Assembly (NCBI GenBank): GCA_025965395.1
Contig: JAOPXA010000007.1
Coordinates: 1 to 7,520, forward strand
Reading direction: 5' to 3'
DNA: 7,520 nucleotides
Source of the DNA: Nocardioidaceae bacterium
GTDB lineage: Bacteria; Actinomycetota; Actinomycetes; Propionibacteriales; Nocardioidaceae
Of the stretch, positions 1-6,677 are shown one piece after another. Position 1 is the stretch's first letter, and the number at the start of each line of letters is the position of its first letter. The translations under genes and the position numbers were made by a program. Under the pieces are notes generated by a model. The model worked only from the letters and a program-made list of their open reading frames with translations, did not search any database and had not been told where the DNA came from.

Positions 1-2
1 TG

Positions 3-1193
3 CCCGACATCGAACGTACGCGCCTCAAGAACGTCCTCAAGGAAGTCCTGCCCGATGAGGCGGGTGTCATCGTGCGTACGGCTGCCGAGGGTGCGACGGA
101 GGACCAATTGACGCGCGACGTCACCGCGCTGACCGCCCGTTGGGAAGACATCGAGCGCAAGGTTGCCGCGGGCAACTCGCCTGAGCTTCTGTATGGCGAG
201 CCCGACCTCATGATCAAGGTCGTTCGCGACCTCTTCAACGAAGACTTCACCAAGCTGATCGTCGAGGGCGACGACGCCTGGGACAACATCTCCGGCTACG
301 TCAATCACGTGGCCCCGGACTTGTTCGACCGGCTTGAGCGCTGGACGAGCGATGCTGACTCGTTCGAGGCCGTGCGCGTCGACGAGCAGATCTCCAAGGC
401 ACTCGACCGCAAGGTCTGGCTGCCTTCAGGTGGCTCGCTTGTCATCGACCGCACCGAGGCGATGACGGTTGTCGACGTCAACACCGGCAAGTTCACCGGC
501 TCTGGTGGCAACCTCGAGGAAACCGTCACCAAGAACAACCTCGAAGCTGCCGAGGAGATCGTTCGTCAGCTTCGGCTGCGCGACATCGGTGGCATCATCG
601 TCATCGACTTCATCGACATGGTCCTCGAGAGCAACCGCGATCTGGTGCTGCGCCGTCTGGTCGAATGCCTTGGGCGTGACCGCACGCGCCACCAGGTCGC
701 CGAGGTCACGAGCCTCGGCCTGGTTCAGATGACGCGCAAGCGCATCGGCACCGGCCTGCTCGAGTCCTTCAGCGAAGACTGCGACCACTGCAAGGGGCGC
801 GGTGTTGTCGTTCATACGCAGCCTGTCGAGGCCAAGAAGGTCGATGACAATGACGGTCGGCGCAATCGCCGGGGCGGTCGGGGCAACACCGGCAAGCCGG
901 GCGGCACCAACGGTTCGGGCAGCACGAACTCGGGCAGCACCAACGGCCGTCGTTCGCCGTCGAGCTCCGCGCTCGTAGACGGCGCGGCTCCCACCGACAG
1001 CACGGATCTCGTAGACAGCGCGGACGACCAGGGCCCGGCGCACACACCCGTGCCTCAGCCCCCGGCTGACGCGCCACTCCCGCCTTTGGTCGACCCTGCA
1101 GCACCGCAAACCGCGGACGCTCCGGTGTCGCTGGACGCCCCTTCGGTCATCGCGGACGCACCCGTTTTGACCGCGGAGGTAGAACAACCGTAA
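3..1193 (+). CDS. rne: Rne/Rng family ribonuclease (RNase E/G), C-terminal part; 5' end outside window
   Basis: Endoribonuclease of the RNase E/G family, which cuts single-stranded AU-rich RNA during rRNA maturation and mRNA decay in the cytoplasm. The reading frame is open from the window edge, so 396 residues are visible and the N-terminal S1 domain lies upstream. The catalytic DNase I-like part is clear: VVDVNTGKFTG (first metal-binding Asp codon at 474) and GGIIVIDFIDM (second Asp codon at 606) match the two catalytic aspartates of E. coli RNase E (D303, D346). CDHC (780-791) matches the zinc-link CPxC that joins protomers. After about codon 840 the protein becomes an Arg/Gly patch (RRNRRGGRG), then a Gly/Ser/Thr/Asn stretch, then an acidic Pro/Ala tail with repeated DAP. 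This is a disordered C-terminus of the kind actinobacterial RNase E proteins use for RNA or partner binding. It lies directly upstream of rplU-rpmA, a common arrangement. Family identity is certain; the choice between rne and rng is by convention. Confidence 0.95.
   Translation, partial: PDIERTRLKNVLKEVLPDEAGVIVRTAAEGATEDQLTRDVTALTARWEDIERKVAAGNSPELLYGEPDLMIKVVRDLFNEDFTKLIVEGDDAWDNISGYVNHVAPDLFDRLERWTSDADSFEAVRVDEQISKALDRKVWLPSGGSLVIDRTEAMTVVDVNTGKFTGSGGNLEETVTKNNLEAAEEIVRQLRLRDIGGIIVIDFIDMVLESNRDLVLRRLVECLGRDRTRHQVAEVTSLGLVQMTRKRIGTGLLESFSEDCDHCKGRGVVVHTQPVEAKKVDDNDGRRNRRGGRGNTGKPGGTNGSGSTNSGSTNGRRSPSSSALVDGAAPTDSTDLVDSADDQGPAHTPVPQPPADAPLPPLVDPAAPQTADAPVSLDAPSVIADAPVLTAEVEQP
915..944 (+). 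repeat. 15-bp tandem repeat in the RNase E tail, 2 copies
   Basis: TCGGGCAGCACGAAC (915-929) is followed at once by TCGGGCAGCACCAAC (930-944), identical at 14 of 15 positions. The unit is five codons and encodes SGSTN twice, in frame, within the disordered tail of the ribonuclease. A related GGCACCAAC (902-910, encoding GTN) lies just upstream. Copy number could vary by slippage without breaking the frame; this is inference. Confidence 0.8.
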
Positions 1194-1195
1194 GA

Positions 1196-1256
1196 TTGAC
1201 CCTCGGTGCGCATTCGCGTATCCCGACAAGCGTGTTCAAGTGCGCTGACATAGATT
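1196..1256 (+). promoter_or_regulatory. Candidate promoter region for rplU-rpmA (ambiguous)
   Basis: The 90-bp gap between the ribonuclease stop and rplU shows no terminator hairpin. Two partial promoter matches are visible. TTGACC (1196-1201) is a good actinobacterial -35; 17 bp later stands TATCCC (1219-1224), a poor -10 that lacks the final T. TAGATT (1251-1256) is a good -10 (TAnnnT) but has no recognisable -35 at 16-19 bp; a start from it would give a leader of about 20 nt up to the rplU ribosome binding site. I cannot tell which is used, or whether the ribosomal genes are simply read through from the ribonuclease gene. Confidence 0.3.
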
Positions 1257-1283
1257 TTTCGCAACAGAACAGGAAGTAAGTCC

Positions 1284-1592
1284 GTGGTGTACGCAATCGT
1301 GCGCAGTGGCAGCCTTCAGCAGAAGGTTGCTGTTGGCGATGTCATCGAGATCGACAAGGTCTCGACCGCAGCCGGAGAGACACTCAACCTCACCGCCCTT
1401 CTGCTCGTCGATGGCGACAAGGTCACCACAGACGCTGACGCTCTGGCGAAGGTCACCGTGACGGCCGAGGTCCTCGGCTTGACCAAGGGCCCCAAGATCA
1501 TCATCCAGAAATACAAGAACAAGACCGGTTACAAGAAGCGCCAGGGGCACCGTCAGAAGTACACCCAGGTCAAAGTCACCGGAATCAAGTAG
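1284..1592 (+). CDS. rplU: 50S ribosomal protein L21
   Basis: Large-subunit ribosomal protein L21 (bL21), which binds 23S rRNA. The 102-residue length is normal for the family. The N-terminus [21 protein letters not shown] is the standard L21 opening. The C-terminal part contains the basic L21 signature, [19 protein letters not shown], followed by the usual TQVKVTGIK end. The GTG start at 1284 is chosen because AGGAAG (1271-1276) lies 7 nt upstream, an ideal Shine-Dalgarno distance; the next codon, GTG at 1287, is also possible but would be 3 nt further away. The stop codon overlaps the rpmA ribosome binding site, so the two ribosomal genes are co-transcribed and probably translationally coupled. 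Confidence 0.98.
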   Translation: MVYAIVRSGSLQQKVAVGDVIEIDKVSTAAGETLNLTALLLVDGDKVTTDADALAKVTVTAEVLGLTKGPKIIIQKYKNKTGYKKRQGHRQKYTQVKVTGIK

Positions 1593-1602
1593 GGACTGAC
1601 AC

Positions 1603-1866
1603 ATGGCACACAAAAAAGGCGCAGCCTCGACCCGCAACGGTCGCGATTCCAATGCTCAACGGCTCGGCGTGAAGCGATTCGGCGGCCAGCAGGTCAACGC
1701 CGGCGAGATTATCGTCCGCCAGCGTGGCACCCACTTCCACCCCGGCACTAACGTCGGACGCGGTGGCGACGACACGTTGTTCGCGCTCAGCGCGGGCGCG
1801 GTCGAGTTCGGCCGTCGTCGTGGCCGCAAGGTCGTCAACATCGTTCCGGCAGCACCGGCGGAATAA
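1603..1866 (+). CDS. rpmA: 50S ribosomal protein L27
   Basis: Large-subunit protein L27 (bL27), whose N-terminal tail reaches toward the peptidyl transferase centre and contacts tRNA ends. The 87-residue length is normal. It begins [20 protein letters not shown], followed by [33 protein letters not shown] and GRKVVNIVP, all family hallmarks. The protein starts directly with AHKKG and so lacks the cleavable N-terminal extension that the Prp protease removes in Firmicutes. The ATG follows AGGGA (1591-1595) by 7 nt; this binding site overlaps the rplU stop codon, giving a gap of only 10 nt. A strong terminator begins 20 nt after the stop, so rplU-rpmA is likely the end of a transcription unit. 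Confidence 0.98.
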   Translation: MAHKKGAASTRNGRDSNAQRLGVKRFGGQQVNAGEIIVRQRGTHFHPGTNVGRGGDDTLFALSAGAVEFGRRRGRKVVNIVPAAPAE

Positions 1867-1886
1867 CACAGCCGACACACCTGATG

Positions 1887-1929
1887 CAGGGGTAGTCCGC
1901 CATTGCGGGCTGCCCCTGTTTTTCGTTTT
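1887..1929 (+). terminator. Rho-independent terminator after rpmA
   Basis: The arms CAGGGGTAGTCCGC (1887-1900) and GCGGGCTGCCCCTG (1905-1918) pair over all 14 positions with two G-U wobbles and a CATT tetraloop. A run of T at 1919-1923 follows, then CG and TTTT (1926-1929). This is a textbook intrinsic terminator for the rplU-rpmA transcript. It ends only 15 nt before the obgE start codon. Confidence 0.93.
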
Positions 1930-1930
1930 G

Positions 1931-1937
1931 AAAGGAG
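1931..1937 (+). promoter_or_regulatory. obgE ribosome binding site
   Basis: AAAGGAG lies 7 nt before the GTG at 1945 and sits directly behind the T-run of the terminator. It fixes the obgE start: the frame is open upstream into the terminator hairpin, but those codons have no ribosome binding site and encode nothing like Obg. Confidence 0.85.
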
Positions 1938-1944
1938 CCCCGAC

Positions 1945-3429
1945 GTGGCTATCCCCACCTTCGTTGACAAGGTCACCCTCCATGTTTCTGGTGGTTCCGG
2001 TGGCAATGGCATCGCCTCGGTCCACCGCGAGAAGTTCAAGCCCTTGGGCGGACCTGACGGCGGCAACGGCGGTCATGGCGGTGACGTGCTGCTGCGCGTC
2101 GACGCGGCCGTCACGACCCTCATCGACTTCCACCACGAGCCCCACCGCAAGGGCGGCAACGGCGCTCACGGCGCTGGTGGCCACCGTAACGGCGGCAACG
2201 GCGATTCACTCACGCTGCACGTCCCCGACGGCACCGTCGTACGCAATGATCGTGGCGAGTTCATCACCGACCTCATCGGTCCTGGCACTGAGGTCGTCAT
2301 CGCCCCGGGTGGTCGCGGCGGGCTCGGCAACGCCGCACTGGCCTCAGCAAAGCGCAAGGCGCCCGGCTTCGCGCTCAAGGGAGAGGCCGGCGAAGAGCTC
2401 ACCATCACCCTTGAGCTCAAGGTCGTCGCTGATATCGGTCTCGTGGGCTTCCCGAGTGCGGGCAAGTCGAGCCTGATCGCTGCGTTGTCACGTGCGCGGC
2501 CAAAGATCGCCGACTACCCGTTCACCACCCTGGTGCCCAACCTCGGCGTAGTCGTCGCAGGCGGCACCACCTACACCGTCGCCGACGTGCCTGGCTTGAT
2601 CGAAGGCGCGAGCGAGGGCAAGGGCCTTGGCCACGACTTCCTGCGCCACGTCGAGCGTTGTGCCGCCCTCGTCCACGTCATCGACTGCGCCACTGTCGAG
2701 CCCGGGCGGGACCCGTTGACCGACCTCGACATCATTGAGAACGAGCTTGCTCAGTACGGCGGGCTCGAGGATCGCGTCCGCATCGTCGCGCTCAACAAGA
2801 CCGATGTGCCCGACGCCAAGGAGATCGCCGCTTTCGTCCGCGCCGATCTCGAGGCTCGCGGCCTGGAGGTCTACGACGTCTCCGCAGCCAGCCACGCGGG
2901 CTTGCGGGAGCTGTCGTTTGCGATGGCGGAGATCGTACAGTCCAAACGTGCCTCGACGCCCGTCGCCGACGTCACGCGCATCATTCTTCGCCCCCAGGCC
3001 GAAGCCGGCGTGGGTCGCGAGTTCACGATCGATCATGAGGACGGCCGCTGGGTCATCCGTGGTGAGAAGCCGATGCGCTGGGTCCGCCAGACTGACTTCG
3101 CCAATGACGAGGCCATCGGGTTCTTGGGTGACCGTCTCAACCGCCTCGGCGTCGAGGACCACCTCATCAAGCTGGGCGCGCAGGCTGGCGATGACATCGT
3201 CATCGGTGACGACGAAGACGCCGTGGTCTTCGACTTCGCGCCCGACGTCACCGCCGGCGCCGAGATATTGGGTCGCCGTGGCGAGGACAACCGCCTTGAG
3301 CCCAACGATCGCCGCACCAACAAGCAACGGCGGGAGGACCTCGAGGCCACGCGCCTCTACGAGGCCGAGGCTCGCGTCCGACGCGAGGCCGAGTCGAACG
3401 CATTCGAAGATGCGGATGACGACTTGTGA
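1945..3429 (+). CDS. obgE: GTPase ObgE/CgtA
   Basis: Essential Obg-family GTPase that acts in late 50S subunit assembly and in (p)ppGpp-linked growth control. The 494-residue product has the three-domain actinobacterial form. Residues 1-160 form the glycine-rich Obg fold ([35 protein letters not shown]). The G domain shows G1 GFPSAGKSS (168-176), the switch I region [12 protein letters not shown] (190-201), G3 DVPGL (214-218), G4 NKTD (284-287) and G5 SAA (313-315). The OCT domain covers about 345-431 ([27 protein letters not shown]-like [13 protein letters not shown]). A 63-residue charged tail rich in Arg and Glu follows and is probably partly helical or disordered. The start is GTG at 1945 with AAAGGAG 7 nt upstream. 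The stop overlaps the proB start in GTGA, so the two are coupled. No promoter is evident between the rpmA terminator and this gene. Confidence 0.98.
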   Translation: MAIPTFVDKVTLHVSGGSGGNGIASVHREKFKPLGGPDGGNGGHGGDVLLRVDAAVTTLIDFHHEPHRKGGNGAHGAGGHRNGGNGDSLTLHVPDGTVVRNDRGEFITDLIGPGTEVVIAPGGRGGLGNAALASAKRKAPGFALKGEAGEELTITLELKVVADIGLVGFPSAGKSSLIAALSRARPKIADYPFTTLVPNLGVVVAGGTTYTVADVPGLIEGASEGKGLGHDFLRHVERCAALVHVIDCATVEPGRDPLTDLDIIENELAQYGGLEDRVRIVALNKTDVPDAKEIAAFVRADLEARGLEVYDVSAASHAGLRELSFAMAEIVQSKRASTPVADVTRIILRPQAEAGVGREFTIDHEDGRWVIRGEKPMRWVRQTDFANDEAIGFLGDRLNRLGVEDHLIKLGAQAGDDIVIGDDEDAVVFDFAPDVTAGAEILGRRGEDNRLEPNDRRTNKQRREDLEATRLYEAEARVRREAESNAFEDADDDL

Positions 3430-4514
3430 GCCGCATCGTCGTCAAGGTCGGCTCCTCGTCGTTGACGACCGCGCGTGGGGGTCTTGACCCCGATCGACTC
3501 GACGCTCTCGTCTCTGCGCTTGCCGATGCGCGCGATCGCGGGGACGAGATCGTGCTCGTCAGCTCGGGTGCTATTGCGGCCGGGCTCGCACCGTTGGGGC
3601 TTGATCGTCGGCCCCGCGACCTTGCTACTCAGCAGGCCGCCGCCAGCGTCGGGCAAGGATTACTCGTCCAGCGGTATGCCGAGCGGTTCGCCCAGCACGG
3701 CTACGTCGTGGGGCAGGTCTTGCTCACGGTCGATGACGTCACGCGCCGCGGGCACTACCGCAACGCCTACCAGACCTTCGCCAAGTTGATCGATCTCGGC
3801 GTCGTGCCCATCGTCAACGAGAACGACACGGTTGCCACGAGTGAGATTCGCTTCGGCGACAACGACCGCTTGGCGGCTTTGGTTGCTCACCTCGTCCATG
3901 CCGACCGGTTGTTGCTGCTGTCGGATGTCGATGGGTTGTATGACGGCAACCCGAGCCTGCCGGGCTCCTCGCTCATTGCCGAGGTGAGTGGCAACGCCGA
4001 CCTCGACGGAATCGACATCGTGCGACCCAGTGCGTCCTCCATCGGCACGGGCGGCATGGTCACCAAGGTCGACGCCGCCCGCATTGCTACGGGCGCGGGC
4101 ATCGAAACCGTCCTGACGTCGGCGGCCAAGGCGGACGCAGCGCTGCGCGGCGAGTCAGTGGGCACGACCTTCTTGTCGACAGGTCGACGCCGCTCGACGC
4201 GCCTGCTTTGGCTGGAGCATGCCACCGAGACCAAGGGGGCGCTTGTCGTCGACGCGGGCGCTGCACGGGCTCTGAAGGTCCGCAAGGCCTCGTTGCTGCC
4301 TGCTGGCGTGACGGCCGTCTCGGGTGACTTCGCCGCCGGAGACGCTGTCGAGGTGCTCGATCCCGAGGGGCTCGTGATCGCGCGGGGCCTCGTCAACTAC
4401 GACAGCGCCGAGCTGCCCAAGATGCTTGGGCACTCCACGCATGAGCTGGCCGCCGAGTTTGGTGCGGAGTACGAGCGCGAGCTCATCCACCGCGACGACC
4501 TCGTCCTCGTCTAG
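3426..4514 (+). CDS. proB: Glutamate 5-kinase (AAK kinase + PUA domain)
   Basis: Catalyses ATP-dependent phosphorylation of L-glutamate to gamma-glutamyl phosphate, the first and normally proline-inhibited step of proline synthesis. The 362 residues match the usual length of the two-domain enzyme. The amino acid kinase domain (about 1-255) shows VVKVGSSSL (5-13), SSGAIAAG (46-53), VPIVNENDT (127-135), FGDND (143-147), LSDVDGLY (165-172) and GTGGMVTK (207-214), which cover the ATP, phosphate and glutamate sites. The PUA domain follows from about residue 270 ([35 protein letters not shown]). The GTG start at 3426 overlaps the obgE stop by 4 nt and has no clear ribosome binding site, so it probably depends on translation of obgE. 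Its pathway partner proA follows after a structured 136-bp gap instead of directly. Confidence 0.98.
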   Translation: MSRIVVKVGSSSLTTARGGLDPDRLDALVSALADARDRGDEIVLVSSGAIAAGLAPLGLDRRPRDLATQQAAASVGQGLLVQRYAERFAQHGYVVGQVLLTVDDVTRRGHYRNAYQTFAKLIDLGVVPIVNENDTVATSEIRFGDNDRLAALVAHLVHADRLLLLSDVDGLYDGNPSLPGSSLIAEVSGNADLDGIDIVRPSASSIGTGGMVTKVDAARIATGAGIETVLTSAAKADAALRGESVGTTFLSTGRRRSTRLLWLEHATETKGALVVDAGAARALKVRKASLLPAGVTAVSGDFAAGDAVEVLDPEGLVIARGLVNYDSAELPKMLGHSTHELAAEFGAEYERELIHRDDLVLV

Positions 4515-4524
4515 CCCGCCGGTA

Positions 4525-4599
4525 ATACCCCGCCCACTCCCGCGAGTGGCGCAAAATGGGGGTATGAAGGCCCGTTTTTGCCCCAAACCGCGCCACTCG
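4525..4599 (+). repeat. Nested/alternative inverted repeats in the proB-proA gap
   Basis: Two overlapping and mutually exclusive foldings are visible. Left structure (4525-4565): ATACCCC (4525-4531) pairs with GGGGTAT (4559-4565), and inside it CCACTC (4534-4539) pairs with GAGTGG (4544-4549) around a CCGC loop. G4532-C4533 can also pair with G4551-C4552 if C4550 bulges. Right structure (4543-4599): CGAGTGGCGC (4543-4552) pairs with GCGCCACTCG (4590-4599), and TGGGG (4557-4561) with CCCCA (4581-4585), separated by a 4x4 internal mismatch. The core CCACTC/GAGTGG occurs three times in alternating orientation. There is no terminal T-run, so it is not a classic terminator. It may be an intergenic palindromic repeat family, or an RNA switch at the end of the obgE-proB transcript; both are inference. 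Confidence 0.7.
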
Positions 4600-4638
4600 G
4601 CGGTGGTGTGGCCGGCCGCGTCGAAGAGAGGGCGGCTC

Positions 4639-4644
4639 TACGAT
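4639..4644 (+). promoter_or_regulatory. Candidate -10 element for leaderless proA transcript
   Basis: TACGAT fits the actinobacterial -10 pattern TAnnnT. It ends 6 nt before the ATG at 4651, so the expected transcription start falls on the A of the start codon. No good -35 is visible at 16-18 bp upstream (GC-rich), which is common in this phylum. The GGGGGA immediately before the ATG is too close to serve as a Shine-Dalgarno site, which also favours a leaderless message. Confidence 0.6.
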
Positions 4645-4650
4645 GGGGGA

Positions 4651-5898
4651 ATGGAACAACACGTACACGATGCCGCGCGCCGGGCGAGGGTTGCCGCCGC
4701 CGAGATCGCGACGCTGCCCCGCGCGGCCAAGGACGCATCGCTGATCGCCATGGCGGACGGCCTGATCGCACGTTCGTCCGAGATCCTCGACGCCAACGCG
4801 ATCGACGTAGCCAAAGCGCGCGCCGAAGGCACCGAGGAGCAGGTCATCGACAGGCTTCGGCTCGATGTCTCGCGCGTAACCGCCATCGCCGAGGGCACTC
4901 GCGACATCGCCGCATTGCCGGATCCGGTGGGGGAGGTGGTGCGGGGCTCCACGCTGCCCAATGGCCTGCAGATGCGCCAGATCCGCGTGCCCATGGGCGT
5001 CATCGGCATGATCTACGAGGCGAGGCCCAACGTCACCGCCGATGCCGCGGCGATCTGCCTCAAGTCCGGCAACGCCGTGCTCCTTCGCGGCTCCTCGTCG
5101 GCCACACACTCCAACGCCGCCATCATCGCGATCCTGCGTGACGCCCTCACCGCAACGGGCCTCCCCGCCGATGCCATCCAGCAGATCAGCGCCGAAGACA
5201 GGTCCACCGCCGAGCACCTGATGAAGGCACGTGGACTCGTCGACCTCGTGATCCCCCGCGGCGGCGCAGGCCTCATCAAGGTCGTCGTCGAGCAGTCCAC
5301 CGTCCCCGTCATCGAGACCGGAGTCGGCAACTGCCACGTGTATGTCGATGAGTTTGCGGACCTCGACATGGCGCTCGACATCGTCATCAACTCCAAGACC
5401 GATCGCACGAGTGTCTGCAACTCGGCCGAGTCGCTTTTGGTCCACAAGGCGGTTGCAGACACGTTCGTGCCCCGGGTCATCGAGGCGCTGCGTCAACGTG
5501 ACGTCGTGATCCACGGCGATGAGGCCTTTCAGGCCGCTGATCGCGAGGTCGTGCCTGCCACCGAGGACGACTATTTCCGCGAATACCTCTCGCTTGATAT
5601 CGCGGCACGGGTCGTCGACTCGATCGAGGAAGCCATCACGCACATACGCACCTATTCGTCAGGCCATACCGAGGCGATCGTGACGGGCTCGTTGCCGGCT
5701 TCCCAGCGGTTCGCACTTGCTGTCGATGCTGCGGCCGTGATGATCAATGCGTCGACCCGCTTCACCGATGGTGGCGAGTTCGGTTTCGGAGCCGAGATCG
5801 GAATTTCGACCCAGAAGCTGCACGCGCGCGGCCCGATGGGACTGCCCGAAATGACGACGACCACCTACGTCGTGACCGGCACGGGACAGACCCGGTAG
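4651..5898 (+). CDS. proA: Glutamate-5-semialdehyde dehydrogenase (gamma-glutamyl phosphate reductase)
   Basis: NADPH-dependent reduction of gamma-glutamyl phosphate to glutamate 5-semialdehyde, the second step of proline synthesis, acting on the product of ProB. The 415 residues agree with the family (E. coli 417). It has the aldehyde dehydrogenase-like fold: [17 protein letters not shown] (cofactor region), [44 protein letters not shown], the catalytic Cys256 in [12 protein letters not shown], and the C-terminal [20 protein letters not shown] plus ARGPMGL. The start at 4651 is chosen because the family begins here and a -10 is placed for a leaderless message. The same frame has an upstream ATG at 4564 that would add 29 residues ([15 protein letters not shown] and on) with no ProA-like content. 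The 3' end also carries a promoter for the next gene, whose -10 overlaps the TAG stop. Confidence 0.97.
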   Translation: MEQHVHDAARRARVAAAEIATLPRAAKDASLIAMADGLIARSSEILDANAIDVAKARAEGTEEQVIDRLRLDVSRVTAIAEGTRDIAALPDPVGEVVRGSTLPNGLQMRQIRVPMGVIGMIYEARPNVTADAAAICLKSGNAVLLRGSSSATHSNAAIIAILRDALTATGLPADAIQQISAEDRSTAEHLMKARGLVDLVIPRGGAGLIKVVVEQSTVPVIETGVGNCHVYVDEFADLDMALDIVINSKTDRTSVCNSAESLLVHKAVADTFVPRVIEALRQRDVVIHGDEAFQAADREVVPATEDDYFREYLSLDIAARVVDSIEEAITHIRTYSSGHTEAIVTGSLPASQRFALAVDAAAVMINASTRFTDGGEFGFGAEIGISTQKLHARGPMGLPEMTTTTYVVTGTGQTR

Positions 5899-5901
5899 AT
5901 T
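5872..5901 (+). promoter_or_regulatory. Candidate promoter inside the proA 3' end, -10 overlapping its stop codon
   Basis: GTGACC (5872-5877) resembles the actinobacterial -35 TTGACC at five of six positions. After an 18-bp spacer follows TAGATT (5896-5901), a TAnnnT -10 whose first three bases are the proA stop codon. The -10 ends 6 nt before the ATG at 5908, the same geometry as upstream of proA, so the transcript would be leaderless. No Shine-Dalgarno site is present before that ATG (AGCCCC), which fits. Confidence 0.6.
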
Positions 5902-5907
5902 AGCCCC

Positions 5908-6054
5908 ATGTCCTTACTTGCAGCCGCCGCCGAGACCACCACCGAGCACGGCCCCCACGTCAACCCGTGGGTCGTCGGTATTGTCGTCTTCTCCATTCTT
6001 CTATTCCTGATGCTTGGTCTCCTGTCGTTCGGCAAGGGTCGCGAACACTCCTGA
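5908..6054 (+). CDS. Small single-pass membrane protein, 48 aa, function unknown
   Basis: I do not recognise a named family. The product has a short N-terminal Ala-rich and Thr/Glu/His-rich segment ([20 protein letters not shown], residues 1-20), one hydrophobic segment of about 21 residues ([21 protein letters not shown], 21-41), and a short basic/polar end (GKGREHS). By the positive-inside rule the basic C-terminus would be cytoplasmic and the N-terminus outside. Support for it being real: a leaderless-type promoter aimed exactly at its ATG, a tight fit between proA (9 nt after its stop) and nadD (stop and start share one base, TGATG), and a coherent membrane segment. From memory, actinobacteria often carry a similar small ORF ending FGKGREHS at this place, but I cannot check this. 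Its translation may drive that of nadD by coupling. It is too short for many gene callers. Confidence 0.8.
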   Translation: MSLLAAAAETTTEHGPHVNPWVVGIVVFSILLFLMLGLLSFGKGREHS

Positions 6055-6677
6055 TGAAGGCACCGGGTGACCGCCTGCGCATCGGTGTCATGGGCGGGAC
6101 ATTCGATCCGATCCACCATGGTCACCTGGTTGCTGCCAGCGAGGTCCGCTCGTGGTTCGATCTTGACGAGGTCATCTTCGTCCCCACGGGGCGTCCCTGG
6201 CAAAAGGCAGACCGCGAGGTTTCTCCCGCTGAAGACCGCTACCTGATGACCGTGATCGCTACGGCATCCAACCCCCGTTTCACCGTCAGCCGGGTCGACA
6301 TCGACCGTGACGGACTGACCTACACCATCGATACCCTGCGCGACCTGGCGACGAAGTACGCCGACGCCGATCTTTACTTCATCACCGGTGCGGACGCCAT
6401 GGCGGCGATCTTGACGTGGCGCGATCACGAGGAGCTGTTCGAGCTAGCGCACTTCGTCGGCTGCTCGCGTCCTGGTCACGAGCTTGATGAGAACTCGCTC
6501 AAGGGATTGCCCAAGGACCGCGTGTCCTTGGTCGAGATCCCCGCGCTCTCGATCTCGTCGACCGACTGCCGCGCACGCGTCGCACGAGGCGAGCCAGTCT
6601 GGTATCTCGTGCCCGATGGTGTCGTTCAATACCTTGCCAAGCACAACCTTTACGGAGCTCCTCATGACAGCAACTGA
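6054..6677 (+). CDS. nadD: Nicotinate-nucleotide adenylyltransferase
   Basis: Transfers AMP from ATP to nicotinate mononucleotide to give deamido-NAD, an essential step shared by de novo and salvage NAD synthesis. The 207 residues are typical. The nucleotidyltransferase signature [11 protein letters not shown] (14-24) contains the (T/H)xGH ATP site. TGADAM lies in the middle of the protein, and the second phosphate-binding motif is ISSTDCR (167-173, family ISSTxxR). The protein ends [14 protein letters not shown], usual for NadD. The ATG at 6054 overlaps the stop of the small membrane protein in TGATG, and no good ribosome binding site lies at the right distance, so initiation is probably coupled to the upstream ORF. 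The next methionine in frame (residue 13) would cut into the first beta strand. The 3' end overlaps rsfS by 14 nt, and rsfS takes its ribosome binding site from inside this gene. Confidence 0.97.
   Translation: MKAPGDRLRIGVMGGTFDPIHHGHLVAASEVRSWFDLDEVIFVPTGRPWQKADREVSPAEDRYLMTVIATASNPRFTVSRVDIDRDGLTYTIDTLRDLATKYADADLYFITGADAMAAILTWRDHEELFELAHFVGCSRPGHELDENSLKGLPKDRVSLVEIPALSISSTDCRARVARGEPVWYLVPDGVVQYLAKHNLYGAPHDSN
6654..6657 (+). promoter_or_regulatory. rsfS ribosome binding site inside nadD
   Basis: GGAG lies 6 nt before the ATG at 6664 and within the last codons of nadD. It settles the rsfS start; the frame is open for another 180 nt upstream, but that stretch is nadD read in another frame. 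Confidence 0.7.

Noticed and set aside
1229..1260. Terminator between the ribonuclease gene and rplU (AGCG...CGCT followed by ATTTTT)
   Set aside because: The stem is only four base pairs with a long loop and is separated from the T-run, so it is not a credible terminator.
4534..4549. Hairpin after proB as an intrinsic terminator
   Set aside because: The CCACTC/GAGTGG stem is short and is followed by CGCAAAATGG on the + strand with no T-run; the opposite strand has no T-run either.
4600..4620. T-box-like string (GGTGGTGTGGCCGGCCGCG) before proA
   Set aside because: It only loosely resembles the T-box bulge sequence. There is no stem I or specifier structure in the short gap, and a leaderless start at 4651 leaves no room for a leader RNA.
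4426..4650. Extended N-terminus for proA from the far upstream open frame
   Set aside because: The frame is open back into proB, but the residues before 4651 show no ProA similarity, and the -10 geometry and family length both fit 4651.
4483..5643. Long antisense open frame (386 codons, - strand) across proA
   Set aside because: It is the shadow of a high-GC coding gene: no ribosome binding site, no recognisable protein, and proA on the other strand is unmistakable. The same holds for the antisense frames at 426-1229 and 2488-3327.
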